Below, in pieces: positions 41,531 to 50,896 of a stretch of DNA of 64,000 bases. The notes under the pieces were generated by a model. It did not search any database, was not told the origin of the DNA, and worked only from the letters and a program-made list of their open reading frames with translations. Numbering within the stretch: position 1 is the first letter of the stretch; every line of letters starts with the position of its first letter. This stretch comes from Symsagittifera roscoffensis (Eukaryota > Xenacoelomorpha > Acoela > Convolutidae), in contig NC_087063.1 in the NCBI RefSeq assembly GCF_963678635.1, positions 78,267,617-78,331,616 on the forward strand, written 5' to 3'. The translations under genes were made by a program, and so were the position numbers.

Positions 41531-42790
41531 GTGGAGCAATGGGTAAGGTCGGAGCTGGAGAGCACAGATCTTCGGGAAAGTTTTAATATTCTGGGTAAAA
41601 CGACGAAAGTAGAAGACAAAGAGGAACCCAGGAAACAAGGACTAAAACTGAACGTTATATCTGGTAAAACTTTCGGCATGACGAAAGAGGGGACAAAAAT
41701 AATGTCCATCATCTCAGTCGCAGGGCACCAGGTGGTCAAGAACTTGAGTGAACCATCAGAGATTACACTAGTCCACCTGGACATCTATGCCGACTACCTG
41801 AAGGAGAAAAATCTCAAACTGGACTCCAGGGCAGTGCGAGCGCTGCTCACAACGGGAGGTCCGAGGCTGATGAAAGTGGATGGACATTATATCGATGTCC
41901 ATGGCCCTTACCCGATCCTAATGAATGTGGATGGCATCAATATCTACACGAAAGCTCACATAACTGATGCGAACGATCAGATTGGCCGGATATACATTGG
42001 TCAAGAGGAGCTGAAGGTTAGACGAATCGGACACAACGCGATGCTCGAACAAAATGCGGTGCATATAGGTTGCGAGGCCGATCTGGCTGCGCACATGCTG
42101 AACGTGCAAGGCAGGCAACTTTCAGTAAAGGGATTGCTAGACACGGGAGCAGTGGTTAGTGTCATGCCAGTCAAAACTGGGACCGACATGGGTTTCGAAA
42201 GGTCGGATCTCATACCGACAAACATCAGGTTGGCAGCTGCCAATCAGGGAGCGATCTATGTGACTGGACGAATCCCGATCATTTCACTGCAACTCGGAGG
42301 AAGACATCTTTGGATGAGCTTCCTGGTAGTGGAGAATTTGGACGAATCCGATCAGTTCATCTTAGGAAGGGATTTCGTGCGCAATTTTGACGTCACGGTC
42401 GATCTCAATGACGGGTTGATTAGGATCAAGGATCCTGAGAGAAAGTATGAAAAGAGACCCCTTAATAAGATCTTAATTAACCAGGCCAAGGTGCCGATTT
42501 TTCTGGATCGAAAAGTTAGATTAAAACCAAACCAAGCCGTAGTAGCGACGTTTAGGATGAGGAACTTGAATGAACTCAGCAATGACAGACAGGTGTGTCT
42601 GGTAACAAATCCAAACAGTAAAAGCTCGGCTATTTTAGGAAGAAGCTTCTCACTCACTCAGAGCGGACTGTGTGTGAGTGTGTTATTGAACACAGAAGCA
42701 ACAACAGTGACAATACAGAGGGGAAAGAAACTTGGCTACGCTTTGCCTCTGAACACAGACTTTCAGAGTGGAGAACTTGAAAAAGTTTGA
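41531..42790 (+). CDS. pro: Retropepsin-type protease region, copy 2 (419 aa)
   Basis: Identical to copy 1, with the DTGA active site at about residue 204. The start at a GTG is nominal; entry is presumably by frameshift from gag as described for copy 1. It overlaps the downstream RT frame by 23 nt (42768-42790). Confidence 0.8.
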   Translation: MEQWVRSELESTDLRESFNILGKTTKVEDKEEPRKQGLKLNVISGKTFGMTKEGTKIMSIISVAGHQVVKNLSEPSEITLVHLDIYADYLKEKNLKLDSRAVRALLTTGGPRLMKVDGHYIDVHGPYPILMNVDGINIYTKAHITDANDQIGRIYIGQEELKVRRIGHNAMLEQNAVHIGCEADLAAHMLNVQGRQLSVKGLLDTGAVVSVMPVKTGTDMGFERSDLIPTNIRLAAANQGAIYVTGRIPIISLQLGGRHLWMSFLVVENLDESDQFILGRDFVRNFDVTVDLNDGLIRIKDPERKYEKRPLNKILINQAKVPIFLDRKVRLKPNQAVVATFRMRNLNELSNDRQVCLVTNPNSKSSAILGRSFSLTQSGLCVSVLLNTEATTVTIQRGKKLGYALPLNTDFQSGELEKV

Positions 42791-45700
42791 TGTAACTAAA
42801 TGTCCATTGCATGCGAACCAAGAATGTATAATGAAGAGAGTGAATGAATTGAAATCTTCTAGGAAATTGTTTTCAATGAAGTCGGAAACAGATGATGGGC
42901 TGTCTAGTTGTTCCAAATTTCCTGAGAGGCCGACAGAAGCAGAGTTAGCAGCGAATAAACCTGTCCTACCTGAGATAGAACATTTGAAGGGTAAAATATC
43001 AGACAAGGAACTAGATTCGCTCAGAGCGGTGCTAAATCGGAACGCAGACGTTTTTTCGAAACATAAGGCCGTTATAGGTTGTTGTAATTTTGTAGAACAC
43101 GAGATTGAGATAGAAGAGGGCTCGGTACCTCATAGGGAAGGGGCGAGAAGAATGACCCCAAACAAGTCAGAAGCGTGTAGGAAGGAAATTGAGATGTTAA
43201 TGGAGTACGACATGATCGAGCCGTCGAAGTCCCCATGGGCTTGTGGCGTGGTCATGGCGAAAAAGAAAGGGGGACAACTCAGATTTTGTTGTGGTTTCCG
43301 TTATCTGAACGCAGTGACTATAAAGGACGCATAACCGATTCCCCGCATCGATGAGAGCCTATCCAAGCTGGGAGACGCGAAGTTCTCCACGACGTTGGAT
43401 TTGGGCACTGCGTTCTGGCAAGTGCCACTCAGAAAGCAAGATCGAGAGAAAACAGGCTTCGCGTGTGAGCTGGGATTGTTCCAGTGGAAGAGGATGCCAT
43501 TCGGATTGTGCAACGCCACGGCCACATTCCAGCGACTGATGGCCCAGGCACTCACGAGCGTCACTAAGAAATACGGGAATCTCATCATGTGTTATGTCGA
43601 TGATGTCGTGATTGCAACACTAACCTTAGAAGACCACATAGAGAGGTTGGAGGAGGTGTTTTCTTGCATGAAGCAGGCGGGTCTGAAATGTAAACCCTCT
43701 AAGTGTGAAATCCTCAGGGATTCCATAAAACATGGAATGAGACCAGATCCCGAAGCGGTTGAAGCGGTGCTGACCTGGAAGGCACCTAAAACAGATACAC
43801 AGCTGATGAGTTTTTTGGGTTTCGCTAATTATTATCGATAGTTCATCAAGGGGTATGCTGACAAAATATACCCCATGCAGAGGTTGATGAGAAACAAGGG
43901 CAAAAAGTTCACTTGGACTGATGAGGCACAAGTTTCATTTGAAAACATCAAACGTGAACTTTGCGAGGCACCGGTCCTCGGCATGCCAACAGAGAAGGGG
44001 ATGTTCGTGCTGGATACGGATGCATCAGTGGTTGCGATATCGGGCATACTTCACCAGGAGCAGGAGTGGAACGGGAGAACGGTTCTTCGTCCGATAGCCT
44101 ACGTGAGTAAAGTCCTGAGTGATACTGAAATGAAGTACGGCGCACCAAAAGCGGAGATGTTTGCGGTGATCACTTTCGTGGAAAAATACAGGGCCTACTT
44201 CGGTAGTGCTCCCTTCAAGTTACGTGTGGATAATCGTGCCCTTGCCTGGCTGAAAACCTATTCGATGGACCAAAGTTATATTGGTCGTTGGATTGTGCGC
44301 CTATATGGATACCACATGATCATAAAGCACCGTACCCGTGACAAGCACCAGAACGCAGATAGCCTCAGTAAAAAGACAGAATTTTATGAGCGCCTCGAGG
44401 AGAAACAGGCTAACCAATTAGAAATCAAAGACGGGTTTTCCTTTCTGGACAAAGAAACCTACGACAAACTGCCACTTACTAGGTGGTTAGACAAGTCAGG
44501 GCATCCTATACCCGGACACCCTGACCTTCCAGTGGAGGCGGCCGCGGAGATAAAGCTTTTAGCCAGAGGCGAGCCCGTTCCGTTGGATCTGCTAGTCCGA
44601 TCCAACTTGGTACAGCAAGAACTTACCAGACTAGGTATAAACAGCATGGCTCTACTGAACAGGACGGTGAACGTGGCGCCGGACGTCATGGGAAAACTCC
44701 GTGACTTGTTGGACAGGGAAGTGGATAGGCATGATCGTGAGTGGATGGAGACCATGCAGCGGTTGACTGTCACCGAGAGAACAGAGAAGAGGCCAGTATC
44801 CATTCGCAGCCGAGGCGTTGAACGGGATTGCAGGTCGATAGTCAACCAGCTGGTGAGCTCGATGCCGAAGGAGGTCTTGTTGAGAACTTCGTTTACTGAA
44901 TATGGAGCACTGAATCAGAACCAAACCACGGAGGAAGTCAGGATCAAGTCGAAATCTAGCTTCACGAGGAGAGTGCATTTCACGGATGCAAAAGAAGAAT
45001 ACGAGCCGAGCCCAGATTGTTCGTCCGTGGACGAGACAATGTCCGGGGAGTCTGATACCTTCGAGCCAGTCAAGGACGACTCGTCTGAGAAGTCAGACAC
45101 CTTTGAGCCCGTGTAGGACGACTTGTCCGGGGAAAGGTTGACGAGACCACCTAGGGGCAGAATTTTGTCCGGGGAGTCGGGTTCGAAGCGACCGATGGAC
45201 AGAGTTCTGTCCGGGGAGTCGAGAAACATCTCAGACAACTTGGAATATGATGTTGGGGAATCAGTCGACTCAAGTGTTGACTCGAGGCCCCAGTCCTGGG
45301 ACAACACATCTGAAACAACTTCCAATTCCGATATGTCAGAGATCGCAATCCACTCCTTATTGGTAGACTGGAAGCAGCGTTGGCTGGACCGAGAAACGCA
45401 TCAGGATCCAGACAGGGACAGATACACCTCAGATGAAGAGGGCACTGTGGTAGATAATGCCGCAGACGAGCTCGAGCTGAAAGCAGTTTCGAAACGCCCA
45501 ACCAGATTGCTGCCACATGGTACGGTCGTCCGTACCAATCTGGAACCATCTGTGCAGGAAGCGACGCCTTTGAAAAAGATATGGTGTGTCAAGTTGATGG
45601 ACGATGCTCATGCTCCGGAGATAATGAGTGGGCAAATGAACGTGGTAAAGACGTATTTGAAAGCCATGTGCAGGCTGTCGGATCTCCTAAGGGCTCAACG

Positions 45701-47256
45701 AAATGATAGGATGACGAGCAGTCTGAAGAGATGGATCGAGAATGGAGCACCTGACAAGGGAGACTTGGAAGAATACAGCTACAAGATATTGAAGCAATTC
45801 TACCTGAAGCGAAACGACTTGTTGTACCTGAACAAGGACGGAATCGTAGCCTGCAAACGAAAAGAGGAGGACAAGGTCATCTATAAATACAATTCAATAG
45901 TGTTACCACAGTTGTACCAGACCGAATTGCTCTTTCGCTCACATGATCAGATGGGCCATCAAGGCGTGGAAAAGTGTATAACAAGATACAGAAACGATTC
46001 GAATGGCCGGGATTGAAAAAAGGCTTGTGAGAAGTGGATCGCCGCATGCCTGTCATTTCAGCAGGCGAAGGATCCCAGGAAACTAAGGTTCCCCCTACAG
46101 TCAATAGAGTCGTCAGGGTTTCAACGAAGTGGTGCAAATTGATCATCAGAAAATCGGCATGACAGCAACGGGCTATAATCAGGTGCTGGTAATGATCGAC
46201 CATTTTACGAAGTATGCGGAAGCAGCACCCTGCATGACAGCATCGGCGGAAGAAACATGTGATCATTTGATAAATGTGTGGATAGCGAGGCATGGCTGCC
46301 CAATCACGTTCCAATCGGACAATGGCAAAGCATTCGTGGGTGATCTCACGAAGGAGTTAATGAAAAGGTCGCAGGTAGCGCAGGCCCACTCGACCACTTA
46401 TCACCCGCAAACAAATGGCCTAGTCGAGAGGCAAAATCGCACACTGGTATCCATGCTGAGAGTCTATTGCTCGCGTTACATGGATGACTGGGACAAGCAC
46501 TTGCCGCAAGTGATGGGTGCTTACAACAGCACGGAGCATTCCACCACGGGAATAAGTCCGCACATGATGTTAACGGGTCATGAAAAAGCGCTCCCGTTGA
46601 CGTTTTTCTACCCTGAATATGAGGGGAAGAGGACAGCACCGCAAACGTACGTGCGGGGTGTTATTAGAAGACAGCAGGACCTCAATGACTTATGCAGGAG
46701 GAACACGCAACTGGAGCAAATTAGACAAAAAAGGAGGTTTGATAAAAGGACAGCTGATGCGAAAGCCTACTCAGTTGGCGACTACGTCTGGGTGTTCCAG
46801 GAAGTGGTTCCACCAAAAGGAACCAAGAAATTATTAAAGAAATGGCGTGGTCCATTTCAGATAACAGAGGTGCACCAAGGGGGTCGTTTTTATCGATTGA
46901 GCACTGGAAGCGCAGCTCATTACGAAAATATCAAACCACACAATGCCTCTTCAGAGGACTGGTGCATCCCAGCGGACATGCAAGAAGGAGACTATTTGAT
47001 AGTGGATCCTGCTTGTGAAGTGAATGAAAGGGGTACTCGCGACAAAAACGACGGGAATGAGGTGGTGGACGATTGCGACCTACCACTGGATCTCGAGTTG
47101 ACCGAGCGAGTAGAGGTGGACGATGAAACTCTACCTTATGCCGAGGAAGACTGGGACTGCCCGGAACAAATCGAAATTGACAAAGGAATACAGCCTGACT
47201 TTCCTCTCACTATGGAAACACGCCAGAGCAAGAGAGGAAAAAACAAGAAGAAATAA
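42768..47256 (+). pseudogene. pol: RT-RNase H-integrase, copy 2, with stops and frameshifts
   Basis: RT and RNase H as in copy 1, with stops TAA 43332, TAG 43839 and TAG 45114. Integrase follows only here: an HHCC-type N-terminus (HDQMGHQGVEKC, then CEKWIAACLSF, where the last zinc-ligand cysteine is replaced by Phe), a catalytic core with MIDHFTKYAEA, FQSDNGKAF and HPQTNGLVERQNRTL (D, D, E), and a GPY/F module (KKWRGPFQI). Between about 45985 and 46140 at least three frameshifts separate the HHCC part from the core (46129-47256, 375 aa, open). Pol cannot be made as one protein from this copy. RT-RH-IN order with a GPY/F module places it in Ty3/Gypsy. Confidence 0.88.
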
Positions 47257-47307
47257 AATCCGTACGGCGAGGGTTTCGTTGTAGACAGGATAGTTGTAAG
47301 TGATGTC

Positions 47308-47649
47308 ATGGACTCGCTAGTGGGACTGGACGAAGTGGCGATGCTAGAAGAAATCGACTTGGTGAATGATATGGATCAAGATTGGATCGACGATCGAGCA
47401 GAATTGGAAGTGGAGATCGAACCAGAAGCGGAACAGACTCATGAGCAAGAACTAACGAACTTGCGCGTGCTCGAATGGCTCCATGATCTGCCGACAGATC
47501 CAAAAGAGACGATCCTGACGATTCAGGACGTCGATAAAGACAGCATCAAATACATCAGTCATGACAATACCGAGTCCAACTGGGTCGCCCCAGATGGTCC
47601 CCTACGTGTTCCACAATCCAACCTCGATCTCCTAGACTTTGCGCGATGA
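47308..47649 (+). CDS. Small acidic accessory protein (113 aa)
   Basis: ATG at 47308, 51 bp after the pol stop. Very acidic first half (about 20 D/E in 45 residues), then a conserved patch, NLRVLEWLHDLPTDPKETI. The related minus-strand fragment at 63999-63745 has SLRILEWKRNLEADEKEA followed by IQQVH, matching this patch and the following IQDVD. Conservation between two diverged element copies shows it is a real family ORF. No known domain. Function unknown. Confidence 0.65.
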   Translation: MDSLVGLDEVAMLEEIDLVNDMDQDWIDDRAELEVEIEPEAEQTHEQELTNLRVLEWLHDLPTDPKETILTIQDVDKDSIKYISHDNTESNWVAPDGPLRVPQSNLDLLDFAR

Positions 47650-47661
47650 ACGGGGACGTCG

Positions 47662-48297
47662 ATGGATATTTTTGTCCGGGGAGTGGGGGTAGGACTCACC
47701 CACACCAAAAATCTGATAATAAAAAAATTGAAATCGGCAAGAGAAACCGGAGAACTAGAGACAGAGGGCGAAAATGCTAAAAAACCACCTTTTGAACGAA
47801 GTTTGAATCGTATTTTGATCTACCGAACCATTATTCAAACAATATCGTCATAACGGACAGCGATTTCATACTCACGGAACGCACATGCGCTATAGCGATA
47901 ACCGCGGACGTAAGCTTCAAAACAGCACTAGCGGCTGATTTCAAAAGAGAGTATAAGAACAACGAGTTTTTATGGAAACAGAGGCCTGGTGTGGGGGGGG
48001 GGGGGGATGATAGCGCTGCCCCCTGTTGCATCACAGATACCAAGGAAATATTTGTGTTTCCTGGTTACCAAGGCCACTGATAGGCAACACGTAGATCCAA
48101 AGAGATTGGTATTGGCCTTGACTCGACTTAGGGATTTTTTGGTTGAGAGAGGAGTGACCTCTCTCTCGTTACCAGTATATGATCCTAATAGGGGAAAGCT
48201 ACATCCGAGAGAGTTGTACGCACTTGTACATGTGATATTTTCAGAGACTGACATAGAGGTTTACTTACATAAAAAATACTATCTGAGCATATGCTAG
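47662..48297 (+). pseudogene. Macro-domain-like (TARG1/OARD1-type) ORF, frameshifted
   Basis: Read across two indels (about 47800, and the G run 47991-48006) this is one protein: start region GLTHTKNLIIKKL, then IVITDSDFILTERTCAIAIT, ADVSFKTALAADFKREY, KYLCFLVTKATDRQ, TRLRDFLVERGVTSLSLP and LYALVHVIFSETDIEVYL, ending YYLSIC. The order (strand with TCAIAITAD, helix with DFKREY, strand YLCFLVT, long helix, VTSLSLP, helix, IFSETDIEVYL) follows the small macro domains that bind or remove ADP-ribose. The glycine-rich loops that hold ADP-ribose are replaced (VSFKTAL; YDPNRGKL), so binding or catalysis is doubtful. The sister copy at 63768-63054 is also broken but keeps the same pattern. Assignment is by motif order only. 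Confidence 0.55.
47672..47684 (+). promoter_or_regulatory. Internal polypurine-tract-like motif TTGTCCGGGGAGT
   Basis: The exact 13-mer also lies directly before the right LTR (58168-58180), where the plus-strand primer should be, and in the pol linker (36137-36149; related copies at 36012, 36095 and 36179). The upstream context also matches loosely (GTCGATGG against ATTGATGG). It is conserved at the same place in the sister element (63655-63667, minus strand). Either a second plus-strand priming site or the remnant of an older 3' end. Confidence 0.5.
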
Positions 48298-48772
48298 GAA
48301 TTGCGTTTGGCGATAAGTGATTTTTATTAAGTTACTCGATAAGAATTAGTGTCAGGTTTTAGATTAGGTTAGGTTTTAGGTACATTATTAGGGATTATGT
48401 TTTTATGTGATAATATAGGTGTGTGATGTTTATGTGTTTATGTGTTATGTTATTGTTATGATATGTTTTATGTTTTTTGTCATAAAATACCTGGAGTACT
48501 CCAGGTCATCAAGGTGACAGTGCTCATTCGTGCTACCCTGACAAAGATACAGGTGGACGATCCACCTTGGTGCTAAATTTTTAAATCAGAATTGATAAGA
48601 GAATTTCAATGGAGAGTTTTAAAGAGTTGAATGATGTTGTATCCAAAAATGATGGTTTTAAGTCGCGACTTGTTTTTTAGATCTTGATTGATCAGAAATT
48701 GTTTATTGAATCCATTGAATCGAAACGAGACAGGAAGACACTACACGACAGCAAGAATCAACACGATAAGAA
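48298..48772 (+). other. Structured intergenic region before the SGNH ORF
   Basis: 475 bp without a gene. The first half is T-rich and low in C. Then two perfect hairpins close together: ACCTGGAGT/ACTCCAGGT (48489-48506, 18-nt palindrome) and AGGTGGA-CGA-TCCACCT (48551-48567). The ORF that follows starts in a good context (AAGAAATGG). A promoter, splice acceptor or internal ribosome entry for the accessory module may be here; none can be proven by eye. Confidence 0.45.
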
Positions 48773-50833
48773 ATGGGTGACATAAACGAACTTATGGAAT
48801 TCCTCTCAGCGAGTCTAGGAGCGACTCTGGACGAGATCTATCAGCGGCTGATCGATTGTGATTTTACACGAGAAGACCCGGGGCTGGCGATGTTTGTGGT
48901 CGCGCTCTTTAATGCATTAGGACGAGAGGGTCGAGGGAATCGCCCTACGGAAGTCGTGTTAATGTTGGCCTTCGGTGAGTCCGGGACCGCCGAGAGAGGT
49001 CGAAATCGACTGATGAGATGGCGGCGTGGAGAAATGTCTGGCCACGACCTGGCTCGTGAGCCAGGACTAGGTGAACAGAGGGACCACCGGCTAGGTGAGA
49101 TGCCCTTAATAGTCCAACCGGCACAGCCACTCATCGGAGCGAAGAGACAACGTGATGGGCCAGGCCCGTCACATTCGGTCGGCTCTCCAACAGCTGCTCC
49201 TCCTTCGAAGAGAGTGAGGGTGAGTGAAATAGAGATCCAGACGTCGGAGACGATCGAGACGCTGGAGAAAAAGGAGAGAGATCAGAGCGAACTGTGTGCC
49301 AAACTCCAGGAGTATAGGGCGATAGCTCGAGATAGAGACGAATGGAAGAAGAAATATGAAGATCTGCAGGTGGCCTACAAGGAGGATGAAATAAAGCACC
49401 TGAAGGGGCTGTATATGGCGAAGGTGAGCCGAGTGTCACAGGAAGTTCTGGCGACAAAGAAATCCTCGGAGGGATCCAGCGACACATGCCCCAGGACAAG
49501 ATTACAGGAGCTGTGTGCATCGAGAGGGCCCGAGGCTTTGGATTTGCGTGCATCGAGAGGGCCCGAGGCTCCTCAGCAGACACAACCGTCTGCTTCCAGT
49601 CAAAGGAACACGATACCGGACCCTTCTGACACTTACCTCGCTCCTCAGTTCCAAGATATGTTCAACCAAGTGGCCAGATCAACAATGGATGAGATCAACC
49701 GAACCACTGGACGGACATTGTGTAGGATCGTTCCTTCCCAACGTCGTGATCATTCATCTAATAGCTCGGAGCGAGCACCCCACACGGTAGTGTCCTCAAG
49801 GACTGCGCATGGCAGAACCTATCAAAAGTCCCGCGTGGTAGACATTAGGAAGAATCTGATGACACGTCACCAGTTCACGCAAGTAGCTGCGGAGCATCCT
49901 CGAGCCTACCTGAATGACATGAGCTGGAACCCCGCTACGAGCGACCAGGTAATTCCCCCAGGGAGTCGCCACTTGATCATAGGAGACAGTTTGGTGAGGG
50001 ATCTGAATGAGATCTTCGTCTATGGTCAGACTACCACTCTGTCCTTTGGAGGAGCCTCAGTGGCTCAGTTCATCAAGATGATGGAATTCCAGAGCGAGGA
50101 TCACCTGGATACGCTGGTGATAATGCTGGGAACCAACGACGTCTCGAGAGCCCCAGTGACTCCGGAGAGCAAGTGCGAGCCTCTGCTGGTATGCCTCCTG
50201 AATGAACTGAAGGAGAAGTACAGGCCCAGGTTTGTGGTGCTGTGCACGATACCACAAAACCCGCTGGTGGGCACCACAGTGGCAGATTTCATGAATGGCA
50301 ACGTGACACGGTGGAACGAAATGATCCGTAATCTGGTGAGAAACAACCCTGGCGAGTTGCGACTTCTGGATCTCGAAAACACGTTGCGCATGAATGATCA
50401 CATCGCGCTTACCAGAGATGGAATACATTTCAACACCCAACGAGGGAGACACTGGGTGAATGATGTATTCCAGACGCAGTTGAGGGAAGTGGAGCAGGAG
50501 TCGAGGGCGACCAGATCTCTGGCTTGGACCAGCTCGACCGGAGGAAGTAGAATAAGGGCAAGCGTGCCCGAATCCCTCGTCAACCGCCTAGGGCCCTTGG
50601 CAATGGAGACGGCTGCAGCCACACCCATCGCCCCGAGCTCAAACGTAAGAGAGAGGCTAGGGACTGCTCCTCATCCCAGAACGCAACCGCTTGAAAGCCG
50701 ACTCGGGAGATCAGTGGTTCAGAACAGGAATAACTCCCAGACCGTGTCTAGGAGAAACGATCCGCCCGCCACGGCAAACCCTGCTTCAGCAGCAGGACCG
50801 TCTACGAGCGCCGTGCCAGCGGAGGGAGTTTAA
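48773..50833 (+). CDS. SGNH/GDSL-hydrolase accessory protein with coiled coil (686 aa)
   Basis: ATG at 48773 in good context. Residues 1-100 helical, unassigned. About 155-225 coiled coil (TIETLEKKERDQSELCAKLQ onward). About 240-265 contains a twofold SRGPEA peptide repeat. About 400-565 is an SGNH hydrolase core with all four blocks: IIGDSLV (Ser 406), SFGGAS (Gly 426-427), MLGTND (Asn 455) and RDGIHFN (Asp 549, His 552). The catalytic Ser-Asp-His set and oxyanion Gly/Asn are present, so esterase or acetyl-hydrolase activity is plausible. The tail is Ser/Pro/Arg-rich. Coiled coil plus SGNH recalls ORF1 proteins of some CR1/L2-type LINEs; in an LTR element this is unusual. The frame is intact while pol is broken. 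It ends 63 nt before the next ORF. Substrate unknown. Confidence 0.85.
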   Translation: MGDINELMEFLSASLGATLDEIYQRLIDCDFTREDPGLAMFVVALFNALGREGRGNRPTEVVLMLAFGESGTAERGRNRLMRWRRGEMSGHDLAREPGLGEQRDHRLGEMPLIVQPAQPLIGAKRQRDGPGPSHSVGSPTAAPPSKRVRVSEIEIQTSETIETLEKKERDQSELCAKLQEYRAIARDRDEWKKKYEDLQVAYKEDEIKHLKGLYMAKVSRVSQEVLATKKSSEGSSDTCPRTRLQELCASRGPEALDLRASRGPEAPQQTQPSASSQRNTIPDPSDTYLAPQFQDMFNQVARSTMDEINRTTGRTLCRIVPSQRRDHSSNSSERAPHTVVSSRTAHGRTYQKSRVVDIRKNLMTRHQFTQVAAEHPRAYLNDMSWNPATSDQVIPPGSRHLIIGDSLVRDLNEIFVYGQTTTLSFGGASVAQFIKMMEFQSEDHLDTLVIMLGTNDVSRAPVTPESKCEPLLVCLLNELKEKYRPRFVVLCTIPQNPLVGTTVADFMNGNVTRWNEMIRNLVRNNPGELRLLDLENTLRMNDHIALTRDGIHFNTQRGRHWVNDVFQTQLREVEQESRATRSLAWTSSTGGSRIRASVPESLVNRLGPLAMETAAATPIAPSSNVRERLGTAPHPRTQPLESRLGRSVVQNRNNSQTVSRRNDPPATANPASAAGPSTSAVPAEGV

Positions 50834-50896
50834 CCAGGCAGCCTGCTGCTTTGGAACCAATCAGACCCGAGTCATTGGGGACAGTACAAGACGGAC

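Larger units (their letters stand above)
36501..45528 (+). repeat. Tandem unit 2 (9,028 bp)
   Basis: Second copy of 27474-36500, beginning at a junction with essentially no microhomology (GGTACGGTCG joined to ACGATTGG). Its right end continues into integrase, so unit 2 is joined to the true 3' half. Leader 36501-38835, including the ACCCTCCG field and both stem-loops. Confidence 0.9.

Noticed and set aside
47989-48297. Reading the 102-aa frame at 47989 as an independent gene starting in the G run
   Set aside because: Its start is inside a homopolymer and its content is the C-terminal half of the macro-like protein, so it is treated as part of that broken ORF.
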